DNA of 64,000 nt from Candidatus Aenigmatarchaeota archaeon (GCA_017610225.1 JAFCCM010000004.1:1-64000); one strand, 5' to 3'. Positions 32,397 through 40,869 are shown, counted from the first letter of the stretch. Numbers and translations are program-made. The notes: generated by a model from the letters alone, not told the origin.

Positions 32397-33149
32397 TCAT
32401 ATTTCAAGAGAAATTGGAGTAGAAGCAACGCCGCTTCCTAAACTCTGACTCTGAGAACTAATTGACTTACTTACGAAAGCAGCCAACTTAGCAAGAGTCT
32501 TGGCATTTGCATTTCCAATCTCTACATATTGAGAAAGACCTGAATCATTCTTGAATTCATCAAGCCTAAAAGAAAGTCCAGGATTTACATTTGTTCCTAC
32601 GCCAATAAGAACCGTAACGATTGATTCCAATGCTTCTGTTACCATAGCCTTCTGAACAGCGTTATCAACAGAGGCAGAATTCATTGCAGAATCATTATCA
32701 TCACCATCGGTGATAATGAAAACAATACCATTCGTATTGAAATCATTGTCTACAAGCTTCTTAGCATAATCCGTAGTTGCCACTATTGAGTTTTCAGAAG
32801 CATCATACAATGCAGTTGCTCCACCAATGGTCATACAATGGTCATAATCCGCAAGATTACAGTTTTCCAAAAGCTTAAATCCATGGATTTCAATAACTGA
32901 ACTATCAAAACCAACCAATCTAAGCATAAGGTTATCTGCTCTTGGGCTACGAGCGCAGGACTTTATAACTTCCTTGATAGCCGCTTCCATTTCGCTCTTA
33001 AAAGGCGAAACACTTCCACTCTGGTCAACCACAATGGTCACTAGAGTATACTCCGTTGCTCCCAATTCATTCAAGGATGTATGAGAGTATCCGTAAGACC
33101 CAGTAGGCAACTTTCCGCTAACCATATTTTCATCGTTCAACTTCGGCAT
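32397..33149 (-). CDS. vWA domain protein (TerY-like), 250 aa
   Basis: A full MIDAS metal site: VVDQSGSVSP (DxSxS) near residue 41, GGATALYDA (Thr) near residue 109 and ITDGDDND (Asp) near residue 147. TerY-type vWA proteins act as adaptors with a partner kinase and PP2C phosphatase. First gene of the operon, with AAGGAG; its promoter is not clear. Confidence 0.85.
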   Translation of the reverse strand: MPKLNDENMVSGKLPTGSYGYSHTSLNELGATEYTLVTIVVDQSGSVSPFKSEMEAAIKEVIKSCARSPRADNLMLRLVGFDSSVIEIHGFKLLENCNLADYDHCMTIGGATALYDASENSIVATTDYAKKLVDNDFNTNGIVFIITDGDDNDSAMNSASVDNAVQKAMVTEALESIVTVLIGVGTNVNPGLSFRLDEFKNDSGLSQYVEIGNANAKTLAKLAAFVSKSISSQSQSLGSGVASTPISLEI

Positions 33150-33247
33150 TGTAATTCTCCTTTCTTAAAGTTTTTGGCTTTTTAATTAACCTATATTTTT
33201 CACCCATAACAACAGCACAAAATTCTATTGTTTCAAATCTTTAATTT

Positions 33248-33916
33248 TTATTTCCTTTCTTCCAACTTTTTTCTTATCTCTTCAACGTCATATTTGATAA
33301 GCAACGCCATTCCTATATCTTCATCTTTACCGAATATCTTTTTCCATATTGTCTCGTTGCCTATCATTTCTTTGATATTAACTACTTCATGCAGAAAGCG
33401 GTTTTTGTTCCAACCACTTATATCCCCAAGGCAAACTTTATCCCATGTTTTGCCTCTCGCTTCCCATTGCCTATATTATATTCCCTCTGGAGGATCAGTG
33501 TTATTCCAATAAGAATAATCTTCTACTTTTTCGGGAACTTTAAAATCTTTAAGAATCCAATATTCTCCATAAGGAATGACATAGGTTTTATTATTATACA
33601 GCCATATATTCAAAGAACAATCTATACCAAAGGGTTCTCCCTTAATATAACTTTCACTTGCCAAATAAGAATGTTTTAATACATGCCTTGTTTTTATTTG
33701 ACTACCTCTGGACTTAAGGTATTCTTCCCAAGTCATTGTATTTTTACAATAAGATTCATTATAGATTTCTTTTGTCACTTCATCCGTAACACATCCTGAA
33801 AGAGCTTTTACTTTTTCAGAAACAAGGCTAAAACAATGCTCTCTGAAACATGGTATAAAGCTTTTGTAACAGGTACTTATAGGCATTCACCAAGCTGTAT
33901 GAATTTTTGTACTCAT
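33248..33916 (-). pseudogene. 223-codon gene with two in-frame stops
   Basis: One continuous frame runs from ATG at 33916 (behind GGGGAA) to 33248. It is interrupted by TGA at codon 10 (after MSTKIHTAW) and TAA at 33476-33478. Sequence on both sides of each stop is clearly coding (MPISTCYKSFIPCF..., then GWNKNRFLHEVVNIKEMIG... and EEIRKKLEERK). An ATG directly after the TGA could restart a 136-aa product. Two point mutations in a formerly intact gene are the simplest reading. Family unknown. Confidence 0.65.
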
Positions 33917-33926
33917 AATTATTCCC

Positions 33927-34097
33927 CTACAGAGTCAACCCTGCTTCATCTCTTACAAGTATTCGCAAATCTTCTAAAAATCTATCTGAATCAAAATTTT
34001 CTTCTTCATCATTTCCATACTTTTCATTCTCTACATCACTAGCCAATCGTCTTAAAGCATTAGCTATTTTTGTTTCATATTCTATCCCTGAATTCAT
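33927..34097 (-). CDS. Small acidic protein, 56 aa
   Basis: ATG at 34097 with AAGGAGAT. Helical and acidic; its TAG stop lies 11 bases before the start of the decayed gene. Not recognised. Confidence 0.6.
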   Translation of the reverse strand: MNSGIEYETKIANALRRLASDVENEKYGNDEEENFDSDRFLEDLRILVRDEAGLTL

Positions 34098-34107
34098 TAT
34101 TATCTCC

Positions 34108-34395
34108 TTAAATAATTACTGCTTTATAAGTAGCCATTTTAAAACTCTTTTTAACAATTTCATAAAATCTATAATAATTTACCTTTGTTTCAAGAAATTC
34201 AAGAAAACTCTTTTTATCAATAAATGTAGAAACTGAATAAACGCCAGAGGAATCAGCCTCATTAATACTACACCAAATAATATTTCCGTTCTTTTTTCTA
34301 TAAATAGTAAATTTATTATCAACAAATAATATTGTAGCACGAAATTTATAAATCTTCTTGCTTTTTGTATCTACTATTGTTCTTTTTAAATACAT
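34108..34395 (-). CDS. Hypothetical basic protein, 95 aa
   Basis: Beta strands then a helix (KKSFLEFLETKVNYYRFYEIVKK, split here by turns). Two consensus promoters lie just upstream. Not recognised. Confidence 0.6.
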   Translation of the reverse strand: MYLKRTIVDTKSKKIYKFRATILFVDNKFTIYRKKNGNIIWCSINEADSSGVYSVSTFIDKKSFLEFLETKVNYYRFYEIVKKSFKMATYKAVII

Positions 34396-34417
34396 CCTAT
34401 TACTCCTTTTCTGCTTT

Positions 34418-34445
34418 ATTATACTGTCGATTTATTTGATTACAA
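34418..34445 (-). promoter_or_regulatory. Promoter, proximal of two
   Basis: TTGTAA, 16-base spacer, TATAAT on the minus strand, 23 bases from the ATG of 34108-34395. Confidence 0.8.
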
Positions 34446-34478
34446 CTTTTTTCTTTTTATGCCTTCTGCTTTCACAGC

Positions 34479-34506
34479 ATTATACCCTAAGAAATTAAAA
34501 TTGCAA
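34479..34506 (-). promoter_or_regulatory. Promoter, distal of two
   Basis: Exact TTGCAA-N16-TATAAT on the minus strand, 61 bases upstream of the proximal promoter. The pair gives this weakly placed gene unusually strong transcription signals. Confidence 0.8.
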
Positions 34507-34534
34507 CAAAAAAATCCAGAATTTCTTCAAGTTT

Positions 34535-34562
34535 TTTAGAGGATTTTCCGATAGTATATAAT
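34535..34562 (+). promoter_or_regulatory. Plus-strand promoter of the endonuclease cassette
   Basis: TATAAT at 34557-34562 with a poor -35 (TTTAGA) 16 bases upstream. It is divergent from the two minus-strand promoters and 26 bases from the HTH gene's ATG. Confidence 0.4.
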
Positions 34563-34587
34563 ATTTAATAATAAAAGGAGATAGAAT

Positions 34588-34785
34588 ATGATAGAAATAA
34601 AAGGAGAAAAATACTATACACCTAAAGAAGTATCAACAAAGTTTAATGTAACAATAGGAACCGTTGCCAGATGGAGACAAGAAGGAAAACTAAATGGTCA
34701 CAAAATAAGCTCTCATAAGTTCATATTTAGCGAAACTGATTTGGAAAAAATGGTCAAGGGAGAAAATAATGAATCAAAAATATAG
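34588..34785 (+). CDS. HTH (MerR/excisionase-like) DNA-binding protein, 65 aa
   Basis: YTPKEVSTKFNVTIGTVARWRQEGKLNGHKI is a winged HTH_17/MerR-type pattern, given here in two pieces: helices over residues 10-30 and a wing over 33-45. AAAGGAG precedes the ATG. It overlaps the homing endonuclease start by 17 bases and is one of the few plus-strand genes, so it is part of an inserted mobile cassette and may control or target the nuclease. Confidence 0.75.
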   Translation: MIEIKGEKYYTPKEVSTKFNVTIGTVARWRQEGKLNGHKISSHKFIFSETDLEKMVKGENNESKI

Positions 34786-35869
34786 TATAGAAACAGCTAA
34801 ACAAATTTTCAAAGATGAAGGCTGTGAGCTATTAGAAACAAAATATTTAAATTGCAATATCCCAATGAAATATAAATGTAAATGCGGAAACATATCTAAA
34901 ATAAGCTTATGTTCATTTAAAAATGGTACAAGATGCAGAAAATGTTGTATAGAAAGATCAAAATATACTTACCAAGAAGTGTATGATTACTTTAGAGAAA
35001 AAGGTTGTGAACTACTATCAAAAGAATATGCTGGTTCTAAAAAATATCTTGAATATAGATGTGCCTGCGGCAATGTAGCAAAAATAGAATTTAGAATTTT
35101 TAAATCAGGGCATTTGTGTAAAAAATGTTCTGGCAAAAGAATGGTAAAAACAATGCATAAAAGATATAATGGCAAATTATATTCTCAAACAAAAAAATTC
35201 AAGAAACAAAAAGAAAAAACTTGCCTAAAAAAATATGGCGTAAAAAACCCTCTTCAAAATGAAGAGATAAAAAAGAATAGAGAGAAAACATGCATGAAAA
35301 AATATGGAGTAAAAAATGTGTGTCAAACAAAATCACATCAAAATGCTGTTGCAAAAACGTTAAAAGAAAAATATGGAGTTGAATATTCTAGTCAAATACC
35401 AGGATTTGGAGATAAAGTTAAAGCAACAATGATGAAAAAATACGGAGTTCCTTCAGGTGTCTATTTAATTAGTCCATGCTCGAAAGAAAGCCAAAAGCTA
35501 TTTTTTGAGATACATAAAAAATTATCAAAGAACATTGCTAAGAAAAATCATTTTGGTAAATTAAATGCAGAATTTGTTGCATGCCTTGAAGGTCAATATT
35601 TTAAATATGATTTTGTTAATACAAAGTTAAAAAGAGTTATAGAATATAATGGATATAATTTTCATCCTAAGCCAGAGCAAAATGAAAATGAAATAGGATG
35701 GTGCTCTTTTCATCCCAATAAGACAGTTAAAGATGCTAGGAAGTATGAAAAAAAGAAATATCTAACCTTAGAAAAAAGAGGATATAAAATACTAACTGTC
35801 TGGGACTATGAATTCAAGAAAAATCCTAAACAGTTAGTGCAAAAGTGTATTGATTTCTTATTATCTTAG
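34769..35869 (+). CDS. Homing endonuclease, Vsr/EDxHD-like with Cys-rich repeats, 366 aa
   Basis: Two N-terminal zinc-type repeats (YKCKCGN...CRKCC and YRCACGN...CKKCSG), then three or four repeats around KKYGVxNxxQ, then a nuclease-like C-terminal domain (VIEYNGYNFHP, DARKYEKKKYLTLEKRGYKILTVWDYEF) resembling the Vsr-fold EDxHD homing endonucleases of phages. The 3' end overlaps the nicotinamidase gene by nine bases tail to tail. It is oriented against its surroundings, as expected for a mobile gene. Confidence 0.8.
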   Translation: MNQKYSIETAKQIFKDEGCELLETKYLNCNIPMKYKCKCGNISKISLCSFKNGTRCRKCCIERSKYTYQEVYDYFREKGCELLSKEYAGSKKYLEYRCACGNVAKIEFRIFKSGHLCKKCSGKRMVKTMHKRYNGKLYSQTKKFKKQKEKTCLKKYGVKNPLQNEEIKKNREKTCMKKYGVKNVCQTKSHQNAVAKTLKEKYGVEYSSQIPGFGDKVKATMMKKYGVPSGVYLISPCSKESQKLFFEIHKKLSKNIAKKNHFGKLNAEFVACLEGQYFKYDFVNTKLKRVIEYNGYNFHPKPEQNENEIGWCSFHPNKTVKDARKYEKKKYLTLEKRGYKILTVWDYEFKKNPKQLVQKCIDFLLS

Positions 35870-36661
35870 AAAATCTACACTTGTTGATAGCTGCATCCCC
35901 TTAGCTGTCATATCCTTAATAAATTGATCTTGAGAAGCTTCAAAACCAGTAACAGGGCTAGTGCAATCAGTTAGTAAAACTATTTTAGATACATAACTGT
36001 CGTCTCCGAATGCGGAGGCGATGTCTCTAACTGTGAAATTAAGGCAGTGCGAACCAGCTTCGCCAGCTACTGCAATCAAATCTGCTTCCATCAATGTATT
36101 GATAAGTCCTGTATTTATTTGCGTAGTTGGGTCAGCAGGATCTGTAACCTCACTTTTAATTGCACTATAATGCTCCGTATAAACATTTGAACCCTTAGTA
36201 ACATAATCGACAAGAGCGAACTGAGATTCTTCCCACTTAACTAAAGAATCAAAAAGAATAGGCAAAACTCCATGCCCTCTACTGCCAATTAAACAATGAG
36301 GAGGCCAGATCCAAAGCGGATACTTGCCGCCAGTTTCCAATGCTTCCACGTATTCAGTCATTCTCTTTGTAAGGCTTGGCTTAGTAGGAGTCCAAATACC
36401 ATTCTTAACATCGCTCGTAGTGATAATTGTAAATGGCGAAGGGTGAGAACCATTAGCAGCCTTCCAAAAAATCGGATGGGCAACATCAACGAAATGGTGA
36501 GAATCTAAAGTTACATGGATATCTTCAAGTTTGTCAGAAACCCTATCAACCATCTTGGCAAGTCTCGCCATGTCCTTCTCTGCCCCTGCTACATAAAGAT
36601 TGCCCTTGGGGTCACAAAAATCTGTTTGAGGGTCAATGGCAACCAAATGTACGTTTTTCAT
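35861..36661 (-). CDS. Nicotinamidase / isochorismatase-family hydrolase, 266 aa
   Basis: ATG at 36661 with AAGGAG; the frame is open further upstream but runs into the promoter. Catalytic triad candidates: Asp in AIDPQTDF (about residue 10), Lys in FWKAANGSHP (near 75) and Cys in GEAGSHCLNF (near 208). SHHF and WPPHCLIGSRG fit the metal-binding and cap regions of PncA-type nicotinamidases. The enzyme would convert nicotinamide to nicotinic acid in NAD salvage. It has its own consensus promoter. Confidence 0.8.
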   Translation of the reverse strand: MKNVHLVAIDPQTDFCDPKGNLYVAGAEKDMARLAKMVDRVSDKLEDIHVTLDSHHFVDVAHPIFWKAANGSHPSPFTIITTSDVKNGIWTPTKPSLTKRMTEYVEALETGGKYPLWIWPPHCLIGSRGHGVLPILFDSLVKWEESQFALVDYVTKGSNVYTEHYSAIKSEVTDPADPTTQINTGLINTLMEADLIAVAGEAGSHCLNFTVRDIASAFGDDSYVSKIVLLTDCTSPVTGFEASQDQFIKDMTAKGMQLSTSVDFLR

Positions 36662-36704
36662 CTTTTTCTCCTTTATTATGTTAAAGTAATTTCTCTTACA
36701 CCCT

Positions 36705-36732
36705 ATTATACTGTCATTTTTTCTTTTCGCAA
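36705..36732 (-). promoter_or_regulatory. Promoter for the nicotinamidase
   Basis: TTGCGA, 16-base spacer, TATAAT on the minus strand, 44 bases from the ATG. Confidence 0.85.
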
Positions 36733-36752
36733 CAGGAATATGAAAAATATTT

Positions 36753-37310
36753 TCAACCACCGGCAGCAGTTAAAATATCCGCATCCCACTCAAAATCTTC
36801 ATATTTCTTTTCCCATTTATCAGATTGTTCACATACTTTTATAATTCTTGAATCAATAGCCTTATATTCTTTACTTGAAGTAATCTTTTTTTCATACTCA
36901 TCCCACATTTCTTGTAACATTGTTTCATAAAATGTACTATGTCGTTTATTTTGTAACTTGTCCAAAAGAAAAATCGTACAAGCATTTTTGTATTTCATAA
37001 TGGGCTGTATATCAAATATTTCAAAAGAAGCAAAATTATCATCCGTCCACCAAATATTAACGTGAAGAACAATTCCCAACTTAGAAATTTCAAAAAGATA
37101 TACATTGTTATATTTATTTATAAGATTCTTAGTTTCCTTAATCATAGCATCCATCAACTTTTTAGGAGGCATAGATGGTTTGGAAAATTTATTATCCTGC
37201 TTTACAAAAGTACTAGCGAGTTCAGCAGGATAGCTAACTTCAAGTTTTTTACATAATTCTCTAAGCAAATTGAGTCTTTGAGTTTTTACTTTATCGTCAT
37301 TCTCCTTCAT
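36753..37310 (-). CDS. Hypothetical protein, 185 aa
   Basis: Helical N- and C-terminal parts around a beta-rich middle (LHVNIWWTDDNFASFEIFDI). Own promoter at 37331-37358. Not recognised. Confidence 0.65.
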   Translation of the reverse strand: MKENDDKVKTQRLNLLRELCKKLEVSYPAELASTFVKQDNKFSKPSMPPKKLMDAMIKETKNLINKYNNVYLFEISKLGIVLHVNIWWTDDNFASFEIFDIQPIMKYKNACTIFLLDKLQNKRHSTFYETMLQEMWDEYEKKITSSKEYKAIDSRIIKVCEQSDKWEKKYEDFEWDADILTAAGG

Positions 37311-37330
37311 TGTATTCTCCCTTTTATCCT

Positions 37331-37358
37331 ATTATACTTTGAATTTCTAGATTTGCAC
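37331..37358 (-). promoter_or_regulatory. Promoter
   Basis: GTGCAA, 16-base spacer, TATAAT on the minus strand, 20 bases upstream of the 185-aa gene. Confidence 0.8.
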
Positions 37359-37360
37359 CA

Positions 37361-37573
37361 CTATTCTTCGGAAATAATAATATTTATTTCTGCTATACCC
37401 CCATTATCATTATGAAAATAACGGATATCGTTAAAAGACATGCTAAGCACTTCAACATGCTTGTTGCTCTCTCTCCAAGAATCGAAATATTTGCATATAT
37501 TCTCTTTAGCTCTTTCTACGTCATAAATATCATAATATTTTTCTCTAAAAGTTACTATTCTTGTTTTTGGCAT
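37361..37573 (-). CDS. Hypothetical protein, 70 aa
   Basis: Alpha/beta sequence with an acidic end; overlaps the gene upstream by 19 bases and has AGGAG. Not recognised. Confidence 0.6.
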   Translation of the reverse strand: MPKTRIVTFREKYYDIYDVERAKENICKYFDSWRESNKHVEVLSMSFNDIRYFHNDNGGIAEINIIISEE

Positions 37574-37953
37574 TTATTTTCTCCTGCTGATAAATATTTT
37601 TCAACAAAACTCATAGAAGTTGACATGTCTCCATGAATAATTCCAGACTTCTTCAAATTATTATATACTATTCTATATGCTTCAAGCTGTTCTCTCAAAA
37701 AACTTAAGCTGATAAATAAACCACTGCTGTTTTCTTCAATGGAACTAAATAATTCATCAAATTGCATAAGTAAAATGTCTTTTACATCTTCTGCCAAGTT
37801 GGTATCTTTTCTGATTTTATCTTTCATCATAAGTAACATAGTATGAGTTTTAGTTGTTATACTACAAGATAAAGTAGTATTGCCAACTAATTGCCTCATA
37901 TTCTGAATAAGCATTTCCAGCATTGTATCATAACTAATATTTGATTCTACCAT
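37555..37953 (-). CDS. All-helical protein, 132 aa
   Basis: Helical layout (MLEMLIQNMRQLVG..., then DILLMQFDELFSSIEENSS) like the family at 20-29 kb, from which it is separated by 9 kb. Good AAGGAG site. Function unknown. Confidence 0.65.
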   Translation of the reverse strand: MVESNISYDTMLEMLIQNMRQLVGNTTLSCSITTKTHTMLLMMKDKIRKDTNLAEDVKDILLMQFDELFSSIEENSSGLFISLSFLREQLEAYRIVYNNLKKSGIIHGDMSTSMSFVEKYLSAGENKCQKQE

Positions 37954-37968
37954 TATAACTCCTTCAAT

Positions 37969-38202
37969 CTAATCTCTAGGGAAACCCAAACCGTATTGAC
38001 AATAATCCTCGATATAATTATTAAATATTAACTTGTATGTCATATAATAATTTTCATCTATCCAAGAAAGCTTATCACATTTATGACAACAAAAAGAAGC
38101 CTTGTCTTTGTAAAATTTAATCCAATTTACAGTTTCACAATAAGGACAGATAACTTTTGTCCATGAAGATAACTTTTTTGCATATTTCTTACATTTTTTC
38201 AT
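37969..38202 (-). CDS. Zinc-ribbon protein, 77 aa
   Basis: CPYCETVNW near residue 19 and CCHKCDKLSW near residue 34 make a treble-clef/ribbon zinc site; basic N-terminus. Function unknown. Confidence 0.7.
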   Translation of the reverse strand: MKKCKKYAKKLSSWTKVICPYCETVNWIKFYKDKASFCCHKCDKLSWIDENYYMTYKLIFNNYIEDYCQYGLGFPRD

Positions 38203-38764
38203 TTCTTACCACTCCTAAATGTTCAAGGATATTATAAAGCAACGGACTTTTTTCTTTGTTGTTATTATTCTCTGTTAAAGCACTTTCTATCCATGAAATA
38301 TTTCCTATTTCTAATTTTGTTAATCCGCCATGTTTTTTACATCTAAGAAGTATATCTCTAACCTCTGATATTTGAAAACAACAGGGAGATAATTCGCATT
38401 CTTCTATTGTTTCTTCGTTTTCTCTATTTCCAATAGCATTATCCCAATCTTGTTCACTTATACTTACTTTTATGAATGAGGACATACTTTTTGCTTCAGA
38501 TTCTTTCTCAAATATTCTATATTCACCTATTCCAATAGATTCCTCTAATTCATCAAAATACTCATTAGGAAAAAATATATTGCTGAATTCATACTTTGGA
38601 ATATAAAGCATACAGCTACCAGTTTCAGAAAGCCCAAGAATACAGTTAATACTTCTTACAGAAGTAAAAATATATTTATCAGGCCCAAGGACAACAAAAA
38701 CTTTCTGTCCTATTTCAAAAGATGGAGTATGCTCTTCATGAAAAGAAAAATGTTTTTGTTTCAT
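38189..38764 (-). CDS. Hypothetical protein, 191 aa
   Basis: N-terminal beta region (FEIGQKVFVVLGP, SH3-like) and a C-terminal helical part with several cysteines. Not recognised. Confidence 0.6.
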   Translation of the reverse strand: MKQKHFSFHEEHTPSFEIGQKVFVVLGPDKYIFTSVRSINCILGLSETGSCMLYIPKYEFSNIFFPNEYFDELEESIGIGEYRIFEKESEAKSMSSFIKVSISEQDWDNAIGNRENEETIEECELSPCCFQISEVRDILLRCKKHGGLTKLEIGNISWIESALTENNNNKEKSPLLYNILEHLGVVRNEKM

Positions 38765-38770
38765 AATTAT

Positions 38771-39610
38771 TTATTCCCAAGGCAATTTCTTGCATTTGAA
38801 TCCAGAAGCGGCTTTATGTCCACCCCCTCCGTTTTTCGTAGCAATTTCTGATACATCAACATCTTTGGAGTAAAGACTAACCATGTAGTTTTTTCCATTA
38901 TAATAATAACTGATAAGAATAGGACAAGTCTCCATCATCTTTTCTCCACCTAAATCATCACTTCCAGCATGATAGGTATTAAGAACAAAACATTTATAAC
39001 CTTCCCAATCTATTTCATGACCAGCTTTTTCCCTATGTTCTTTGAATTCCAAGTTTCTATATCTTTCTACAATTTCTCCCTCTTTAATTATGAAGAAAAT
39101 GTTTTCTACTGAATTATTTTCCCAGAATTTAGAATTCGGATCAGTATCATAAGAGCAAGCACCAGCATAGAAAAATCTTGTATTATTTCCAAACTCCCAC
39201 TTCCAAATATCAATATCTTCAATATATTTCAAATTCATTGGAGCCGGTTTAGAAAACAAATAATTCCAAGCTAAAACACAAGCTGAATGAGTCTCATCTC
39301 TAATTCCTGCTATATTTTCAATACTAATATAAAAATCTTTAAATTTTTTAACAGCACTTATATGATGGTCAATCCAAATAACATCGTTTGTAATTTTATA
39401 TAAATCTGTCATTTCATCAATAGAAGGAGCACAATCAAGAATCCATACTTTGGAACCTTTATTTACTATATCAAATGAAAATGGTTTACTATAATTGATT
39501 GGCTGTAAAACTGCATGAAAACCATCTGTATTCTTGAGACTTTCGAGAACACACCATGCCGCGCCTCTTCCATCTAAATCATCATGATAAAATATGTAAT
39601 TTTTATTCAT
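38771..39610 (-). CDS. DHH-family phosphoesterase, 279 aa
   Basis: DHH-superfamily motifs in order: FYHDDLDGRGAA (metal Asp pair) at residues 7-18, LDCAPS, WIDHHIS (the DHH) near residue 80 and the C-terminal DHHA1 signature NGGGGHKAASGF. Relatives are oligoribonucleases (Nrn), pAp phosphatases and cyclic-dinucleotide hydrolases. The substrate here could be short RNA or a nucleotide signal; no further clue. Confidence 0.85.
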   Translation of the reverse strand: MNKNYIFYHDDLDGRGAAWCVLESLKNTDGFHAVLQPINYSKPFSFDIVNKGSKVWILDCAPSIDEMTDLYKITNDVIWIDHHISAVKKFKDFYISIENIAGIRDETHSACVLAWNYLFSKPAPMNLKYIEDIDIWKWEFGNNTRFFYAGACSYDTDPNSKFWENNSVENIFFIIKEGEIVERYRNLEFKEHREKAGHEIDWEGYKCFVLNTYHAGSDDLGGEKMMETCPILISYYYNGKNYMVSLYSKDVDVSEIATKNGGGGHKAASGFKCKKLPWE

Positions 39611-39917
39611 TATTTAATTCCCTAATCTCCTGTTCAACCAATAATAGATTAAGATTTCTTACTTCTTCTCTAACTTGTTCTAAAGAAAATTCATTTCTTG
39701 GAAAATTTATTATATCATCGGTCCAATAATTCCTAGTTCCTCTAATAGTCCAAACAGTTTCGCTGCTTCTAGAATTGTGATTATCACTAAATTCATAACG
39801 AACAATAGAATGATCTGAGATAATAGTATTAACTAAAAAAATTCCTAAGCAACCTACTAAAATTGATAATGCAGCTAAAAGAATAACAGGCAAAAAAAAC
39901 TTATCAATAATATTCAT
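39603..39917 (-). CDS. Membrane-anchored protein, 104 aa
   Basis: One N-terminal hydrophobic segment (residues 8-33) followed by a polar domain ending in charged helices. Overlaps the DHH gene by eight bases. Not recognised. Confidence 0.6.
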   Translation of the reverse strand: MNIIDKFFLPVILLAALSILVGCLGIFLVNTIISDHSIVRYEFSDNHNSRSSETVWTIRGTRNYWTDDIINFPRNEFSLEQVREEVRNLNLLLVEQEIRELNNE

Positions 39918-39933
39918 ATTTCTCTCCTTTTAA

Positions 39934-40467
39934 TTAAATTCCAAAATCAAGTTTATACTTTTTTCCATCTATTTTCTTATATTTACCATTATTAACAACT
40001 TTCATCGATGCAACTAAACATACCATTAAAAAAGTATCAAAATAAAATATTTTCAAAATACCTAATTCAATCGGTTCTACCAAAACAGTCTTTTTAGGTC
40101 TGGTATTTTTTATAGTAATGTATCCTATATTAAATAACTTTTTTTTACCTTCTTTTCTTATTTGTATTTTCCATTTCTTTGAATACTTAGATTTGGTTTT
40201 AATCAGAGTTAAAATCAAATTATCTCCAAGATGTTTATTAAAAATATCAAGGTTATAATTGTCTTCAAATTTTTCTTTTGTCTCTTGTATACTGTCCATT
40301 TTATTCCGGCTTTTTTTCCCATCTTGATAACAGGAATCCTCTAATCCGTTTTCTCTAAAACATTTGTCATATACTTTACCCATTTCACCGAGCCAGAATA
40401 ACTTTTTACATGAATGACATTTACATGATTCATAATCTGGAAATGTTTCGTCTCTTAGATTTCCCAA
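39934..40467 (-). CDS. Hypothetical protein, 177 aa, N-terminal zinc site
   Basis: CKCHSCKKLFW near residue 15 suggests a zinc knuckle. A basic middle (KWKIQIRKEGKKK) and beta-rich end follow. It overlaps the remnant gene 40430-40585. The basic composition may mean RNA or DNA binding; family unknown. Confidence 0.6.
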   Translation of the reverse strand: MGNLRDETFPDYESCKCHSCKKLFWLGEMGKVYDKCFRENGLEDSCYQDGKKSRNKMDSIQETKEKFEDNYNLDIFNKHLGDNLILTLIKTKSKYSKKWKIQIRKEGKKKLFNIGYITIKNTRPKKTVLVEPIELGILKIFYFDTFLMVCLVASMKVVNNGKYKKIDGKKYKLDFGI

Positions 40468-40585
40468 GCAAACCCAATTTACTAGGGTGAGTTATGTAGG
40501 AATCGCCATTCCATCGCTTCTGAGAGTAGTGAGCGTTCTCAGCTAGTAAGCAAGCTTTTTTATATAATTTATCAAAATTATCCAT
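40430..40585 (-). CDS. Truncated HD-domain (RelA/SpoT/MESH1-like) N-terminus, 51 aa
   Basis: ACLLAENAHYSQKRWNGDSYITHPSKL matches the first helices and the first His of HD hydrolases that act on (p)ppGpp (pattern A-AH-x-x-Q-x-R-x-x-G-x-x-Y-I-x-HP); here it is quoted in outline over residues 11-37. The HD dyad and the rest of the domain are missing: the frame ends 14 residues later inside the next gene. It is probably a remnant left by a recombination event. Confidence 0.5.
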   Translation of the reverse strand: MDNFDKLYKKACLLAENAHYSQKRWNGDSYITHPSKLGLLGKSKRRNISRL

Positions 40586-40588
40586 TTA

Positions 40589-40666
40589 TTAATCCTTTGG
40601 TTTATTAAAAAATCTTTCAGCTTCGTTATTTTCTATTTCATCAATTTTAGGTAAGGGGAAAATCAT
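40589..40666 (-). CDS. Possible small peptide, 25 aa
   Basis: ATG at 40666 lies inside the 3' end of the zinc-ribbon gene; the peptide is acidic and ends NKPKD just before the remnant gene. Only weak support. Confidence 0.25.
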   Translation of the reverse strand: MIFPLPKIDEIENNEAERFFNKPKD

Positions 40667-40847
40667 CTTGAATCATTCCACAATTCAAACAATATTTAAA
40701 CTCAACGTAATCCCCACCACCAATTCCTATTCCTGCTGGGACATAACCCTCTCTTTCATATCCATCTTCATAAATCACCGAACACATGTCAGAGCATTTC
40801 GCATGAACCGATGCAATATTAGTACTTTTACAATTTTTACAAACCAT
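40647..40847 (-). CDS. Zinc-ribbon protein, 66 aa
   Basis: CKNCKS at residues 3-8 and CLNCG near residue 55 form a classical ribbon; an additional Cys pair lies between. Own promoter. Function unknown. Confidence 0.7.
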   Translation of the reverse strand: MVCKNCKSTNIASVHAKCSDMCSVIYEDGYEREGYVPAGIGIGGGDYVEFKYCLNCGMIQDDFPLT

Positions 40848-40869
40848 AGCATTTCATCCCTTTCACGTT

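Noticed and set aside
8899..33916. Stop-codon reassignment (TAG or TGA read as sense)
   Set aside because: In-frame TAG and TGA occur in two decayed genes, but TAG, TGA and TAA all end intact neighbouring genes, many with ATGA overlaps.
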